Below, one piece after another: positions 34,399 through 43,784 of a stretch of DNA of 64,000 nucleotides (the first letter of the stretch is position 1; the number at the start of each line of letters is the position of its first letter). The stretch covers positions 124,001 to 188,000 of the forward strand of contig NZ_AUFZ01000016.1 in assembly GCF_000426765.1 (NCBI RefSeq), in the 5' to 3' direction. The notes under the pieces were generated by a model that worked only from the letters and a program-made list of their open reading frames with translations, was not told where the DNA came from and ran no database searches. A program made the translations under genes and the position numbers. Source of the DNA: Vibrio litoralis DSM 17657 (GTDB lineage: Bacteria; Pseudomonadota; Gammaproteobacteria; Enterobacterales; Vibrionaceae).

Positions 34399-35592
34399 AT
34401 GTCATCAGAAACTCGTGTTTTAGTTATTAACTGTGGTTCATCTTCTATGAAGTTTTCTGTTTTACCAACCGGGAAAGATGAGCCAGTTTTATCGGGTGTG
34501 GCAGAGAAGTTAGGACTATCAGACGCTTTTATTTCACTAAAAGATTCGCAAGGAAACAAATCTGTTTTCGAACTAACACAAGGCACACATTCAGCGGCAT
34601 TAGAAAAACTGTTCGCAACCATGTCTAGTTTACAATTGATGGACTCTTTATGTGCGATAGGTCATCGCGTTGCCCACGGCGGCAGTGAGTTCAGTGATTC
34701 GGTGCTGGTGACTGACGAAATCATTGAGAAAATAGAACAGTTGTCTGAACTCGCTCCTCTGCACAATCCTGCAAACCTTATCGGCATTAAAACCGCGATG
34801 ACACTGTTGCCAAATATTCCGAATGTCGCGGTATTTGATACTGCGTTCCATCAAACCATGTCGGAAGAAGCCTATACCTATGCCATCCCTCTAGAGTTAC
34901 GTGATGAACATAAAGTACGACGTTATGGCTTTCACGGCACGTCACATCGATTTATCGCGTTAGAAACGGTGAAACGCTTAAGCCTGGATAAGAATAACCA
35001 CGGCATCATCGTGGCACACCTTGGTAATGGTTCGTCTGTTTGCGCAGTGAAAGACGGAATAAGTGTGGATACATCGATGGGGATGACTCCGCTTGAAGGT
35101 CTGGTGATGGGGACGCGTTGTGGTGATTTGGACTTCGGCGCCGCGGTGTATATCGCCAATAGTACGCAACAATCGCTGGATTCTGTTTACAGGATGAGTA
35201 ACAGCCAGTCAGGTTTACTTGGTGTGTCTGGACTTTCAAGCGATTGCCGCGAACTAGAGCAGGCGCGGGCTCAAGGTAATCAACGTGCGGCACTTGCCAT
35301 AGAGGTGTTAGTGCACCGTTTAGCACGTCATATTGGCGGCCATCTCGCTTCGTTAGATCGTATCGATGCATTGGTATTTACCGGTGGCATTGGTGAAAAC
35401 TCGGTGTTAATTCGAGAGCTCACCGTACAAAAATTGGCGGTGTTTGGTTTCAAACTCGATAAAGAGAAAAATGCCGCGACGACGAGAGGTGAATGGGGCG
35501 TTGTTTCCACAGTAAACTCGCCGGCGATTGTGGTGTTACCAACTAATGAAGAAAAGATGATTGCACAAGATGCAGCCGAACTAGCCCAATAA
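34399..35592 (+). CDS. acetate/propionate kinase (AckA/TdcD/PduW-like)
   Basis: The start at ATG 34399 follows GAGGT and gives MSSETRVLVINCGSSSMKFS, the standard acetokinase N-terminus. The 397-residue protein has the signatures VAVFDTAFHQTM, RRYGFHGTSHRF, VAHLGNGSSVCAV and VFTGGIGENS. It would turn the acyl phosphate made by PduL into acid and ATP. This substrate-level phosphorylation is the energy yield of the pathway. Longer upstream extension of the frame overlaps the previous gene and is unlikely. Confidence 0.93.
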   Translation: MSSETRVLVINCGSSSMKFSVLPTGKDEPVLSGVAEKLGLSDAFISLKDSQGNKSVFELTQGTHSAALEKLFATMSSLQLMDSLCAIGHRVAHGGSEFSDSVLVTDEIIEKIEQLSELAPLHNPANLIGIKTAMTLLPNIPNVAVFDTAFHQTMSEEAYTYAIPLELRDEHKVRRYGFHGTSHRFIALETVKRLSLDKNNHGIIVAHLGNGSSVCAVKDGISVDTSMGMTPLEGLVMGTRCGDLDFGAAVYIANSTQQSLDSVYRMSNSQSGLLGVSGLSSDCRELEQARAQGNQRAALAIEVLVHRLARHIGGHLASLDRIDALVFTGGIGENSVLIRELTVQKLAVFGFKLDKEKNAATTRGEWGVVSTVNSPAIVVLPTNEEKMIAQDAAELAQ

Positions 35593-35665
35593 TTGCCAAA
35601 TCTACAAACGATTAGGCATTCCGGGTTAGACATTTTCTAGAACAACAGGCCCTAGAGGCAATATT

Positions 35666-37033
35666 ATGAAAAATCAACAAAGTATTATTGATTCGCATCT
35701 TACTCAATTGGATAAGAATACCATTGTTGAAAGAGTTAAACATGCTGCTGTGGTTGGTGCTGGTGGCGCTGGTTTCCCGACTTACGTAAAGCTTCAATCT
35801 GAGGCTGAAACCTTTTTGGTTAACGCAGCGGAATGCGAACCGATGCTTAAAGTCGATCAGCAACTGATGGCGGAGAAGGCAGCGGAACTCATCCGTGGTC
35901 TAACGTATGCGATGAAAGCTACTGGAGCGAAAGAAGGGGTTATCGCACTAAAAGCCAAATATCAAAAAGCGATTGATGCCTTAACGCCGTTACTGGCTTC
36001 CAACATGCGCATTCATATATTGCGAGATGTGTATCCAGCAGGCGATGAAGTCATCACCATTTGGATGGCAACGGGCCGTCGTGTGGCGCCGGCACAATTA
36101 CCAATAACCGTTGGCGTGATTGTGAATAACGTTCAAACCCTGATTAATGTGTGTCATGCCGTTGAGCTTGAGCAGGGGGTTTTTGAGCGTACCTTAACCA
36201 TCAATGGTTGCGTCAATACGCCAATGACCATCACGGTTCCTCTCGGTGTTACATTCCAGGAACTACTTGATTATACTGGTGGCGTTACCGTGGATGAATT
36301 TGCCGTGATTAACGGTGGACCAATGATGGGCGCATTAGTTGAAGATTTGAATCAGTGTGTGACCAAAACGACAGGCGCATTATTGGTGTTACCACGCGAG
36401 CACATTTTAATTCAGCGCCGTCTGAAAACTGATCAGCAGATTCTTAACATGGCGAAAACAGTTTGTGAGCAGTGCTCACTGTGTACTGAATTGTGCCCGC
36501 GTCATTTAATTGGTCATCAGCTCGCACCAAACCAGGTGATCCGGGCCACTAACTACAAAAATTTAGCTAAGCCATCAACTTTCTTATCCGCATTAACGTG
36601 TTCAGAGTGCAGCTTATGTGAGAGCTATGCTTGTCCTGTCAATATTTCTCCCATGCGTGTGAACAAAATATTGAAGAAGCAACTACGAACACAAGGCGCA
36701 CAATATAGTGGTGACCTGAGAGATGCTGACCCAATGGCAGAATACCGCTTGGTCCCAACGTCACGTTTGGTTTCTCGTCTTAATTTAACGCCGTACTATC
36801 AAGAAGCGCCAATGCAACCGTTTGATTTACCATATCAGCAAGTCAAAGTTGCCATAAGTCAGCACATTGGTGCGCCGGGTGAGCCGATAGTGCAAGTCGG
36901 CGATAAAGTAGAAGTAGGGCAAAAGTTAGTCGAAGCAAAAGCAAATGCGTTGAGTTTAGGTGTGCACGCAAGTTGTAGCGGCACGGTGAGTTCCGTTGAC
37001 TCTCAATATATTACTATTCACAGAGGTAGATAA
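35666..37033 (+). CDS. pduS: PduS-like Fe-S/flavin electron-transfer protein
   Basis: The 455-residue protein resembles RnfC/PduS: an N-terminal glycine-rich [13 protein letters not shown] and NAAECEPML segment (flavin/NADH site), an SLBB domain in the middle, and two 4Fe-4S motifs, [12 protein letters not shown] (about 268-279) and [13 protein letters not shown] (about 312-324). A C-terminal biotinyl-like barrel ([18 protein letters not shown]) ends it. In the B12 Pdu system PduS reduces cobalamin; here no B12 enzyme exists, so it more likely shuttles electrons from NADH to the shell or to the activase. It overlaps the pduT start by one base. Confidence 0.92.
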   Translation: MKNQQSIIDSHLTQLDKNTIVERVKHAAVVGAGGAGFPTYVKLQSEAETFLVNAAECEPMLKVDQQLMAEKAAELIRGLTYAMKATGAKEGVIALKAKYQKAIDALTPLLASNMRIHILRDVYPAGDEVITIWMATGRRVAPAQLPITVGVIVNNVQTLINVCHAVELEQGVFERTLTINGCVNTPMTITVPLGVTFQELLDYTGGVTVDEFAVINGGPMMGALVEDLNQCVTKTTGALLVLPREHILIQRRLKTDQQILNMAKTVCEQCSLCTELCPRHLIGHQLAPNQVIRATNYKNLAKPSTFLSALTCSECSLCESYACPVNISPMRVNKILKKQLRTQGAQYSGDLRDADPMAEYRLVPTSRLVSRLNLTPYYQEAPMQPFDLPYQQVKVAISQHIGAPGEPIVQVGDKVEVGQKLVEAKANALSLGVHASCSGTVSSVDSQYITIHRGR

Positions 37034-37581
37034 TGAAAGATACCATTGGCTTGCTTGAATTAAGCAGTATTGCAAAAGGCGTCGAAGTCACCGATAGCAT
37101 GTTGAAAAGCGCCAGCGTGGAAGTGCTGAGTTCAAAAACGATTTGCCCAGGTAAATATATTGTCATGATTACTGGTGATGTCGCAGCAGTAAAACAAGCC
37201 GTAGAACACGGTGAAATGATAGCCGGGCACTTAAAGGTCGATAGCATTATTTTGCCTAAGATTGATTCCAGTATCCTACCTGCGATCTCTGGTGTTACGC
37301 CTGTAGAAACCAGAGGTTCGGTTGGAGTGGTTGAAACCTTTAGTGTAGCGGCCTGCATCGAGGCGGTTGACGCAGCAATGAAAGCCGCAAACGTGACTTT
37401 AGTTCGTGTCCACATGGCATTTGGTATCGGTGGTAAGTGTTATTTTGTCGTCAATGGCGATATTGGTGACGTCAACAACGCGGTCAACGTCGGCTGTAAA
37501 AGTGCGGGCGAAAAAGGTCTGCTGGTTCATAGTATGGTGGTAGCAAAGCCGCATCCTGATATGTGGCAGCATCTTATTTAA
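37033..37581 (+). CDS. pduT: PduT-like tandem BMC shell protein with Fe-S cysteine
   Basis: The 182-residue protein has two BMC domains ([20 protein letters not shown] and [20 protein letters not shown]). Cys38, in KTICPGK, is at the same number as the PduT cysteine that binds a 4Fe-4S cluster at the trimer pore. It should form a trimeric facet tile able to conduct electrons. It directly follows pduS by one-base overlap, as in Pdu systems, and ends the first large operon. Confidence 0.92.
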   Translation: MKDTIGLLELSSIAKGVEVTDSMLKSASVEVLSSKTICPGKYIVMITGDVAAVKQAVEHGEMIAGHLKVDSIILPKIDSSILPAISGVTPVETRGSVGVVETFSVAACIEAVDAAMKAANVTLVRVHMAFGIGGKCYFVVNGDIGDVNNAVNVGCKSAGEKGLLVHSMVVAKPHPDMWQHLI

Positions 37582-38037
37582 CCTGAAATCAGGCGATTTT
37601 TACGTATTCTGTACCTTCAATGACATAGCAATTATGCCATTGAAATCCCGCTGATATTTTCCGTTCTCATAAATGATGAACGCTCGACAGGACAAATTTG
37701 TCCTTCGTGATAACTTTATATCTAATCCATTCATTCTTGCCTCAATAAGCCGCGAGGACTGGCTTAACCCTATATTTTCTCTCTTATCTTCCTTTTAAGC
37801 CCTCGGTACACCAAGGTGCCCTGGAGCGCTTTCTACCTACTTGAAATTTAGTGTGATTTAGATCGCTGTAAATTCTTGTTTGCCACAAATTTTGTCAGCA
37901 AAAGAATCCTCACTCGGGGCAAAACATTTTGTCCCCAGGCTTTTATTATGAAATGGCTTAATGAATAAGGCAGAGCCTACAACCTCTCGTAGGGCTATTT
38001 TGCCAGAAAAGTAATCATTTAAATTATCGAGGTATTT
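37582..38037. promoter_or_regulatory. 456-base control region of the second microcompartment operon
   Basis: A weak CCTGA/TCAGG hairpin with T-run at 37584-37605 may end the first operon. AGGACAAATTTGTCCT (37689-37704) is a perfect 16-bp palindrome. ACAAATTTTGTC recurs near 37886-37897, and GGGGCAAAAC...TTTTGTCCCC forms another dyad at 37916-37936. A CRP-like TGTGA-TTTAGA-TCGCT lies at 37852-37867. These make a plausible activator-plus-CRP promoter region for the BMC-H to activase operon. No gene is present. Confidence 0.55.
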
Positions 38038-38319
38038 ATGCAACAAGAAGCTCTAGGTATGGTTGAAACAAAAGGTTTGGTTTCTGCAATTGAAGCAGCG
38101 GACACCATGGTTAAATCTGCAAACGTAACACTTGTTGGCTACGAAAAAATCGGCTCTGGCCTAATCACAGTAATGGTTCGTGGTGATGTTGGTGCTGTAA
38201 AAGCGGCAACGGATGCGGGCTCTTCTGCTGCTAGCAAAGTTGGTGAACTTGTTTCTGTACACGTTATTCCTCGCCCTCACACTGAAGTCGAAAAAATCTT
38301 GCCAAAAACAGTTCAGTAA
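38038..38319 (+). CDS. pduA: BMC-H hexameric shell protein (PduA/PduJ-like)
   Basis: The 93-residue single BMC domain ([54 protein letters not shown]) is the size and type of PduA/PduJ, the main facet protein. The short C-terminal tail lacks any extension, unlike the other BMC-H in the locus. GAGGT precedes the start. As first gene of the second operon it should be made in the largest amount. Confidence 0.94.
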   Translation: MQQEALGMVETKGLVSAIEAADTMVKSANVTLVGYEKIGSGLITVMVRGDVGAVKAATDAGSSAASKVGELVSVHVIPRPHTEVEKILPKTVQ

Positions 38320-38340
38320 TAGAACAGAAGGAAATTGACG

Positions 38341-39138
38341 ATGAAAGATAATTTTGTTGAACAGATTATTTCTGAGGTCATGAATAAACAACAGCCAGCA
38401 CAACAACAAGCTGCTCCTGCGACGCCTACTGTGGACTTTTCTAGCTGTGGTCTGACTGAGTTTGTTGGTACGACTGACCTTGGTCGCACTATTGGCCTTG
38501 TTGTAGCGAGTGTTGATAGCCAGTTGCATGAAGTGATGAACATCGACAAAAAGTACCGCTCAATTGGCATTGTGGGTGCTCGTAACGGTGCAGGTCCACA
38601 CATCTTTGCTGCCGATGAAGCAGTAAAAGCCACCAACAGTGAAGTGGTTGCGGTTGAGCTTGCTCGTGATACAGAAGGTGGCGGTGGTCATGGCTGTCTA
38701 ATCATCTTTGGTGCGGATGATGTCTCTGATGTACGTCGCGCAGTGGAAGTGACGCTATCTGAAATCAATCGTACGTTTGGTGACGTGTACGGCAACGTAG
38801 CGGGTCATTTAGAGTTCCAATACACGGCTCGCGCAAGCTCTGCCCTAAACAAAGCATTTGGTGCACCAATTGGTAAATCATTTGGTATGACTTGTGCGTC
38901 TCCAGCGGCCATCGGTGTGGTTATTGCTGATGCTGCGGCAAAATCTGCTGTGATTGATCCGGTTGGTTATTCAACGCCAGCAAAAGGTACATGCTTCAGT
39001 AATGAAGTGATCTTTACCTTTGCTGGTGATTCTGGCGCGGTTCGCCAGGCTGTACTAACTGCGCGTGATGTTGGGCTTCAACTCTTGGGAACGATGGATT
39101 CAGCTCCTCTTAAGTCAAGCACAACCTCATACATCTAA
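38341..39138 (+). CDS. pduB: PduB-like tandem BMC shell protein
   Basis: The start at ATG 38341 follows AAGGA and is preferred to the TTG two codons upstream. The 265-residue protein has an N-terminal amphipathic helix (MKDNFVEQIISEVMNKQ) and a Gln/Pro/Ala linker, followed by two permuted BMC domains (GRTIGLVVASVDSQLHEVMN and AIGVVIADAAAKSAV). The layout is that of PduB, a trimeric shell protein whose N-terminal helix links shell and cargo core. It follows the BMC-H gene closely. Confidence 0.92.
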   Translation: MKDNFVEQIISEVMNKQQPAQQQAAPATPTVDFSSCGLTEFVGTTDLGRTIGLVVASVDSQLHEVMNIDKKYRSIGIVGARNGAGPHIFAADEAVKATNSEVVAVELARDTEGGGGHGCLIIFGADDVSDVRRAVEVTLSEINRTFGDVYGNVAGHLEFQYTARASSALNKAFGAPIGKSFGMTCASPAAIGVVIADAAAKSAVIDPVGYSTPAKGTCFSNEVIFTFAGDSGAVRQAVLTARDVGLQLLGTMDSAPLKSSTTSYI

Positions 39139-39188
39139 ATTTCGCAATGTGATTGAAATTTAATGGGATGCTGTAAGGAGTATCAAGA

Positions 39189-40703
39189 ATGAATGAACAA
39201 GACATTGCTCAAGCAGTCGAAAAAGTCTTGAGCAAATACACCAATGCGACAGCATCGAACGCACAACCTGTCGCATCAAATGCAGATACAAACTTAGAGA
39301 GCATTGTTTCTCAAATATTAAAGGAGACACAGGCGCAACCTCAAAGCGTGCCTAGCCAAGACACTGTGCGTGGCTCGGCAGAATACTTAGGTTGTTTTAC
39401 GTCGATGGAAGAGGCGATCAGTGCTGCTTCACAGGCTCAAGTCCAATACCGTCACTGTACCATGGGCGACCGCGCTGCGTTTGTAAAAGGTATTCGAGAT
39501 GTTTTCACGCAAGACGATGTGCTTGAAAAAATTTCTCGTATGTCGGTTGAAGAAACGGGCATGGGTAACTTTGAAGACAAGTTGACCAAAAACCGCATCG
39601 CAGCAACGAAAACGCCAGGTACAGAAGACCTCGTGACGTCAGCACTTAGTGGCGATTCAGGCTTATCTCTGACAGAGTTTTCTGCGTACGGTGTGATTGG
39701 CTCAATCACACCGACGACTAACCCAACGGAAACCATTATTAACAACAGTATTGGTATGCTGGCGGCAGGGAATACGGTGGTGTATAGCCCACACCCGCGT
39801 TCGCGCAATGTCTCACTGGTTGCGGTTGATTTGATCAACAGAAAACTGGCTGAACTGGGCGCGCCTGCAAACTTGGTCGTGACGGTATTGGAGCCTTCGA
39901 TTGATAACACCAATGCAATGATGAAGGACCCTCGAGTGAATATGCTCGTCGCAACGGGTGGTCCATCGATTGTGAAAACAGTGATGTCAACTGGCAAAAA
40001 AGCGATTGGTGCTGGTGCTGGTAACCCTCCTGCTGTGGTTGATGAAACAGCAAATATTGAGAAAGCTGCAAAAGACATCATCAATGGTTGTGCGTTCGAC
40101 AATAACTTGCCGTGTATCGCTGAGAAAGAAGTCATTGTTGTCAATGAAGTCGCGGATTACTTGATTCATTGCATGAAGAAAAGTGGCGCGTATTTATTGT
40201 GTGACAGACAGAAGATTCAACAACTTCAATCACTGGTTCTAAATGAAAAGGGTACTGGCCCGAATATCGCTTTTGTTGGTAAAGGCGCTCGTTACATCCT
40301 TGAAAAATTAGATATCCAGGTTGGCGATGACGTTAAAGTCATTTTGCTTGAAACAGAAAGAAATCACCCATTTGTTATTCATGAACTGATGATGCCGCTC
40401 CTACCGGTTGTCCGCGTTGAAAACGTGGATGAAGCGATAGACTTGGCAATTAAGGTTGAACATGGCAACCGTCATACTGCAATCATGCACTCAACCAATG
40501 TTGAAAAACTGACCAAAATGGCCCGTTTAATTCAAACCACAATTTTTGTGAAAAACGGCCCATCGTACTCAGGAATTGGTGTGGGTGGTGAAGGTCATAC
40601 AACATTCACTATCGCTGGGCCAACGGGCGAAGGCATTACCTCTGCACGCTCTTTTGCTCGTCACCGTCGATGTGTCATGGTCGAAGCATTAAATATTCGA
40701 TAA
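39189..40703 (+). CDS. pduP: CoA-acylating aldehyde dehydrogenase (PduP-like) with two targeting helices
   Basis: The 504-residue enzyme has the aldehyde dehydrogenase fold of the PduP/EutE group, with catalytic Cys in FDNNLPCIAEKE (about 311) and VATGGPSIVKTVMS and GAGAGNPPAVVD. It oxidises the aldehyde to acyl-CoA with NAD. The N-terminus carries two successive amphipathic helices, MNEQDIAQAVEKVLSKYT and NLESIVSQILKETQAQ, each like a microcompartment encapsulation peptide, joined by an Ala/Asn-rich linker. PduP normally has one. It lies between the PduB-like and GrpU-like genes. Confidence 0.94.
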   Translation: MNEQDIAQAVEKVLSKYTNATASNAQPVASNADTNLESIVSQILKETQAQPQSVPSQDTVRGSAEYLGCFTSMEEAISAASQAQVQYRHCTMGDRAAFVKGIRDVFTQDDVLEKISRMSVEETGMGNFEDKLTKNRIAATKTPGTEDLVTSALSGDSGLSLTEFSAYGVIGSITPTTNPTETIINNSIGMLAAGNTVVYSPHPRSRNVSLVAVDLINRKLAELGAPANLVVTVLEPSIDNTNAMMKDPRVNMLVATGGPSIVKTVMSTGKKAIGAGAGNPPAVVDETANIEKAAKDIINGCAFDNNLPCIAEKEVIVVNEVADYLIHCMKKSGAYLLCDRQKIQQLQSLVLNEKGTGPNIAFVGKGARYILEKLDIQVGDDVKVILLETERNHPFVIHELMMPLLPVVRVENVDEAIDLAIKVEHGNRHTAIMHSTNVEKLTKMARLIQTTIFVKNGPSYSGIGVGGEGHTTFTIAGPTGEGITSARSFARHRRCVMVEALNIR

Positions 40704-40744
40704 CTGTTTGAATATTAATGTAGTTAAGGGATAGGCATAGAACT

Positions 40745-41044
40745 ATGAAAAAACGCATAATTAACGCACCAAGTCCAGACACTCTTACGATGTTTAAACG
40801 CCGTGTACCCTCGGAATTTCGTCAGCGCTTGGGTTTGATCCGCATAGATGCGATTGGAATAGCAATGTTGCCCATCCCTGACCTTTACTTCTGTGCCGAT
40901 TTAGCAAGCAAGTGTGCAGATGTGGCGGTAACAGAGATTACTGGCTCTTGTCCACAGCATGTCACAGCGCTCGCCATCTTTGGGGAAGTCTCGGCTGTGA
41001 ATGAAGCGATGCGCACTATTGAAGATGACTTAAACGGTTTTTAA
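40745..41044 (+). CDS. grpU: GrpU-like divergent BMC shell protein with Fe-S motif
   Basis: The 99-residue protein is a divergent BMC domain (RLGLIRIDAIGIAMLPIPDL, then FGEVSAVNEAMRTIEDDL). It has the segment TGSCPQH with Cys69 and His72, as in GrpU, the glycyl-radical-propanediol shell protein reported to hold an Fe-S cluster in the pore of its hexamer. PduU/EutS-like proteins lack this segment and are permuted differently. It lies between the PduP-like gene and the glycyl radical enzyme. The name follows motif and context from memory of the GrpU literature. Confidence 0.8.
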   Translation: MKKRIINAPSPDTLTMFKRRVPSEFRQRLGLIRIDAIGIAMLPIPDLYFCADLASKCADVAVTEITGSCPQHVTALAIFGEVSAVNEAMRTIEDDLNGF

Positions 41045-41229
41045 TTAATTAGCGATAGAGAACGCATGTGGCGTACCTGCATGAAGTGCACATCCTTCAA
41101 TATTGCGCAATTTTACTCATTGACTAGGCATTCGCATTATTTATCGAAATACAGCAACTGCCGTGGAACAAAATAACTAAGGTCTGATCTTGCGATCATA
41201 CTGATTAATAATTACGGAGTAACATCACT

Positions 41230-43770
41230 ATGTTAGAGAAAGGTTTTTCTAATCCAACTGACCGCGTTTTACGACTAAAAAAAATGATCATTGACGCTAA
41301 ACCTTACGTCGAGTCTGAGCGTGCTGTTTTAGCCACGGAAGCTTATAAACAAAACGAGCATCTACCAGCGGTCATGCGCAGAGCAAGAGTTGTTGAAAAG
41401 ATTTATACCGAGCTACCAGTGACGATTCGTAAAGATGAATTGATTGTCGGTGCGGTGACGATTAACCCACGTTCAACTGAAATTTGTCCAGAGTTCTCTT
41501 TCGACTGGGTAGAAAAAGAATTTGAAACAATGGAGCACCGCGTAGCGGACCCATTCATTATTGAGAAAAAAACTGCACAAGAATTGCACGAAGCATTTAA
41601 ATACTGGCCAGGTAAAACCACCAGTGAATTAGCGGCGTCATATATGTCTCAAGAGACCCACGATTCTATGAATGCGGGTGTATTCAGTGTAGGTAACTAC
41701 TTCTACGGTGGCGTTGGCCACGTCTGTGTTGATTACGGAAAAGTATTGCGGATTGGTTTCCGTGGCGTGATTGAGCAAGTCAAAGCCGCGTTGGCAAAAC
41801 TTGACCGTGCAGAACCAGATTTCGTTAAAAAAGAGCAGTTCTACAATGCAATTATCATCAGCTATGAAGCGGCGATTGTCTATGCGCACCGTTACTCTGA
41901 TGAAGCGGATCGTCTAGCGCAAACTGAAACGGACCCTCAACGTAAACGTGAACTTGAACAAATCAGTCAGAATTGTCGCCGTGTTCCTGAGAACGGTGCA
42001 ACCACTTTCTGGGAAGCATGTCAGACATTCTGGTTCCTACAAAGCATGCTGCAAATTGAGTCAAGTGGTCACTCGATCTCACCAGGACGTTTTGACCAAT
42101 ACATGTACCCATTCTTGGCAGCAGATAAATCCATCGACCCTGTATTCGCTCAAGAGTTGGTTGACTGCTGTTGGATCAAACTAAACGACATCAATAAAAC
42201 GCGTGATGAAATATCCGCTCAGGCGTTTGCCGGCTACGCTGTGTTCCAAAACCTATGTGTTGGTGGTCAGACGCCAGACGGTAAAGACGCAACCAACCCA
42301 TTAAGCTACATGTGTATGGAAGCGACGGCACACGTTCAATTACCAGCGCCTTCGTTTTCTATTCGTGTGTGGCAAGGTACGCCAGATGAGTTCTTGTTCC
42401 GTGCCTGTGAAGTGGTTCGCCTAGGTCTTGGTGTTCCGGCAATGTACAACGATGAAGTTATCATTCCATCACTACAAAACCGAGGCGTTTCATTGGCGGA
42501 TGCTCGTGACTACTGCATCATTGGTTGTGTAGAACCACAAGCACCACACCGTACTGAAGGTTGGCACGATGCTGCATTCTTCAACGTCGCAAAAGTATTG
42601 GAAATCACACTAAACAGTGGTCGTGCTAATAACAAACAAATTGGCCCTATGACCAAAGATATGACTCAATTTACTGATACTGAAGACTTCTTTGATGCAT
42701 TCACAGCGCAAATTGCCCATTTCGTTCGCCAATTGGTTGAAGCGTGTAATAGTGTTGATATCGCACATGCTGAGCGCTGTCCGCTGCCATTCCTGTCTGC
42801 ATTGGTTGATGACTGTATTGGTCGTGGTAAGTCTTTGCAAGACGGCGGTGCGATTTACAACTACACAGGCCCGCAAGCATTTGGTATCGCTGATACGGGC
42901 GACTCTGTTTATGCAATGCAAAAACAAGTGTTCGAAGATCGTAAACTGACAATGACTGAGCTAAAAGGCGCGCTAGATGCGAACTTTGGCTACGCTGCAG
43001 CTCCTGCTGCTAGCCGCATCTCTTTAGATGAAAAAGATGTCTACAACGTGGTTCAACGTCTGATTGCGGAAAACGGATCTCTAAGCCCAGAAGCCATTAA
43101 AGAAGAAGTGTTCCGTCAGCTCTCAAGCGCACAAACACAAGCGACGCCAGCGGTAGGCAGCATTTCTCGACATGAAGAAATCCGTCTTATCCTGGAAAGC
43201 TCACCAAGCTTTGGTAACGATATTGATGACGTGGACTACGTGGCTCGCCGTTGTGCATCCATCTACTGCGAAGAAGTCGAGAAGTACACCAATACGCGTG
43301 GTGGTCAGTTCCAAGCGGGTATCTACCCAGTATCAGCTAACGTTCTGTTCGGTAAAGGTGTCTCTGCATTACCAGATGGCCGTTTAGCTGGTAAGCCTTT
43401 GTCTGATGGTGTGTCACCTCGTCAAGGTAAAGACGTTTCTGGCCCAACTGCTGCTGCGAACTCTGTGGCGAAACTTGACCATTTCATTGCTTCGAACGGG
43501 ACACTGTACAACCAAAAATTCCTACCTTCTTCACTGGCTGGAGAGAAAGGACTACGCAACTTTAGCGGCTTGGTAAGAAACTATTTTGACCGTAAAGGTA
43601 TGCACGTACAGTTCAACGTTATCGACCGTGAACGTCTACTTGATGCTCAGAAGAATCCACACCTATACCAGGACTTAGTGGTTCGTGTTGCGGGTTACAG
43701 TGCTCAGTTTGTTGTATTAGCGAAAGAGGTTCAGGACGACATCATTAGCCGTACAGAACAGCAATTATAA
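41230..43770 (+). CDS. glycyl radical B12-independent propanediol/glycerol dehydratase with internal insertion
   Basis: The 846-residue enzyme has the glycyl-radical motif RVAGYSAQF (Gly822) and the thiyl Cys433 in IIGCVEPQ. His164, His281/Ser282, Glu435 and Asp447 fall at the same numbers I recall for the active site of the clostridial B12-independent glycerol dehydratase. This supports dehydration of 1,2-propanediol or glycerol to the aldehyde, not pyruvate cleavage or choline lysis. The clostridial enzyme is about 787 residues. The extra length is mostly residues about 589-645, an Ala/Pro-linked pair of amphipathic helices (VYNVVQRLIAENG, SPEAIKEEVFRQLSSA) inserted before SPSFGND, which may act as an internal encapsulation peptide. 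An activase gene follows. Confidence 0.92.
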   Translation: MLEKGFSNPTDRVLRLKKMIIDAKPYVESERAVLATEAYKQNEHLPAVMRRARVVEKIYTELPVTIRKDELIVGAVTINPRSTEICPEFSFDWVEKEFETMEHRVADPFIIEKKTAQELHEAFKYWPGKTTSELAASYMSQETHDSMNAGVFSVGNYFYGGVGHVCVDYGKVLRIGFRGVIEQVKAALAKLDRAEPDFVKKEQFYNAIIISYEAAIVYAHRYSDEADRLAQTETDPQRKRELEQISQNCRRVPENGATTFWEACQTFWFLQSMLQIESSGHSISPGRFDQYMYPFLAADKSIDPVFAQELVDCCWIKLNDINKTRDEISAQAFAGYAVFQNLCVGGQTPDGKDATNPLSYMCMEATAHVQLPAPSFSIRVWQGTPDEFLFRACEVVRLGLGVPAMYNDEVIIPSLQNRGVSLADARDYCIIGCVEPQAPHRTEGWHDAAFFNVAKVLEITLNSGRANNKQIGPMTKDMTQFTDTEDFFDAFTAQIAHFVRQLVEACNSVDIAHAERCPLPFLSALVDDCIGRGKSLQDGGAIYNYTGPQAFGIADTGDSVYAMQKQVFEDRKLTMTELKGALDANFGYAAAPAASRISLDEKDVYNVVQRLIAENGSLSPEAIKEEVFRQLSSAQTQATPAVGSISRHEEIRLILESSPSFGNDIDDVDYVARRCASIYCEEVEKYTNTRGGQFQAGIYPVSANVLFGKGVSALPDGRLAGKPLSDGVSPRQGKDVSGPTAAANSVAKLDHFIASNGTLYNQKFLPSSLAGEKGLRNFSGLVRNYFDRKGMHVQFNVIDRERLLDAQKNPHLYQDLVVRVAGYSAQFVVLAKEVQDDIISRTEQQL

Positions 43771-43784
43771 TTTCTAAAAATAAT

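Noticed and set aside
39452..40144. Long minus-strand open frame across the aldehyde dehydrogenase
   Set aside because: It mirrors the strong PduP-like gene, has low-complexity composition and no initiation site. It is a shadow frame.
41230..43770. Dehydratase as choline trimethylamine-lyase (CutC) or pyruvate formate-lyase
   Set aside because: The His164/Ser282/Asp447 set fits diol dehydratases, there is a single active-site Cys rather than the PFL pair, and a propanediol facilitator, PduS and PduT accompany it.
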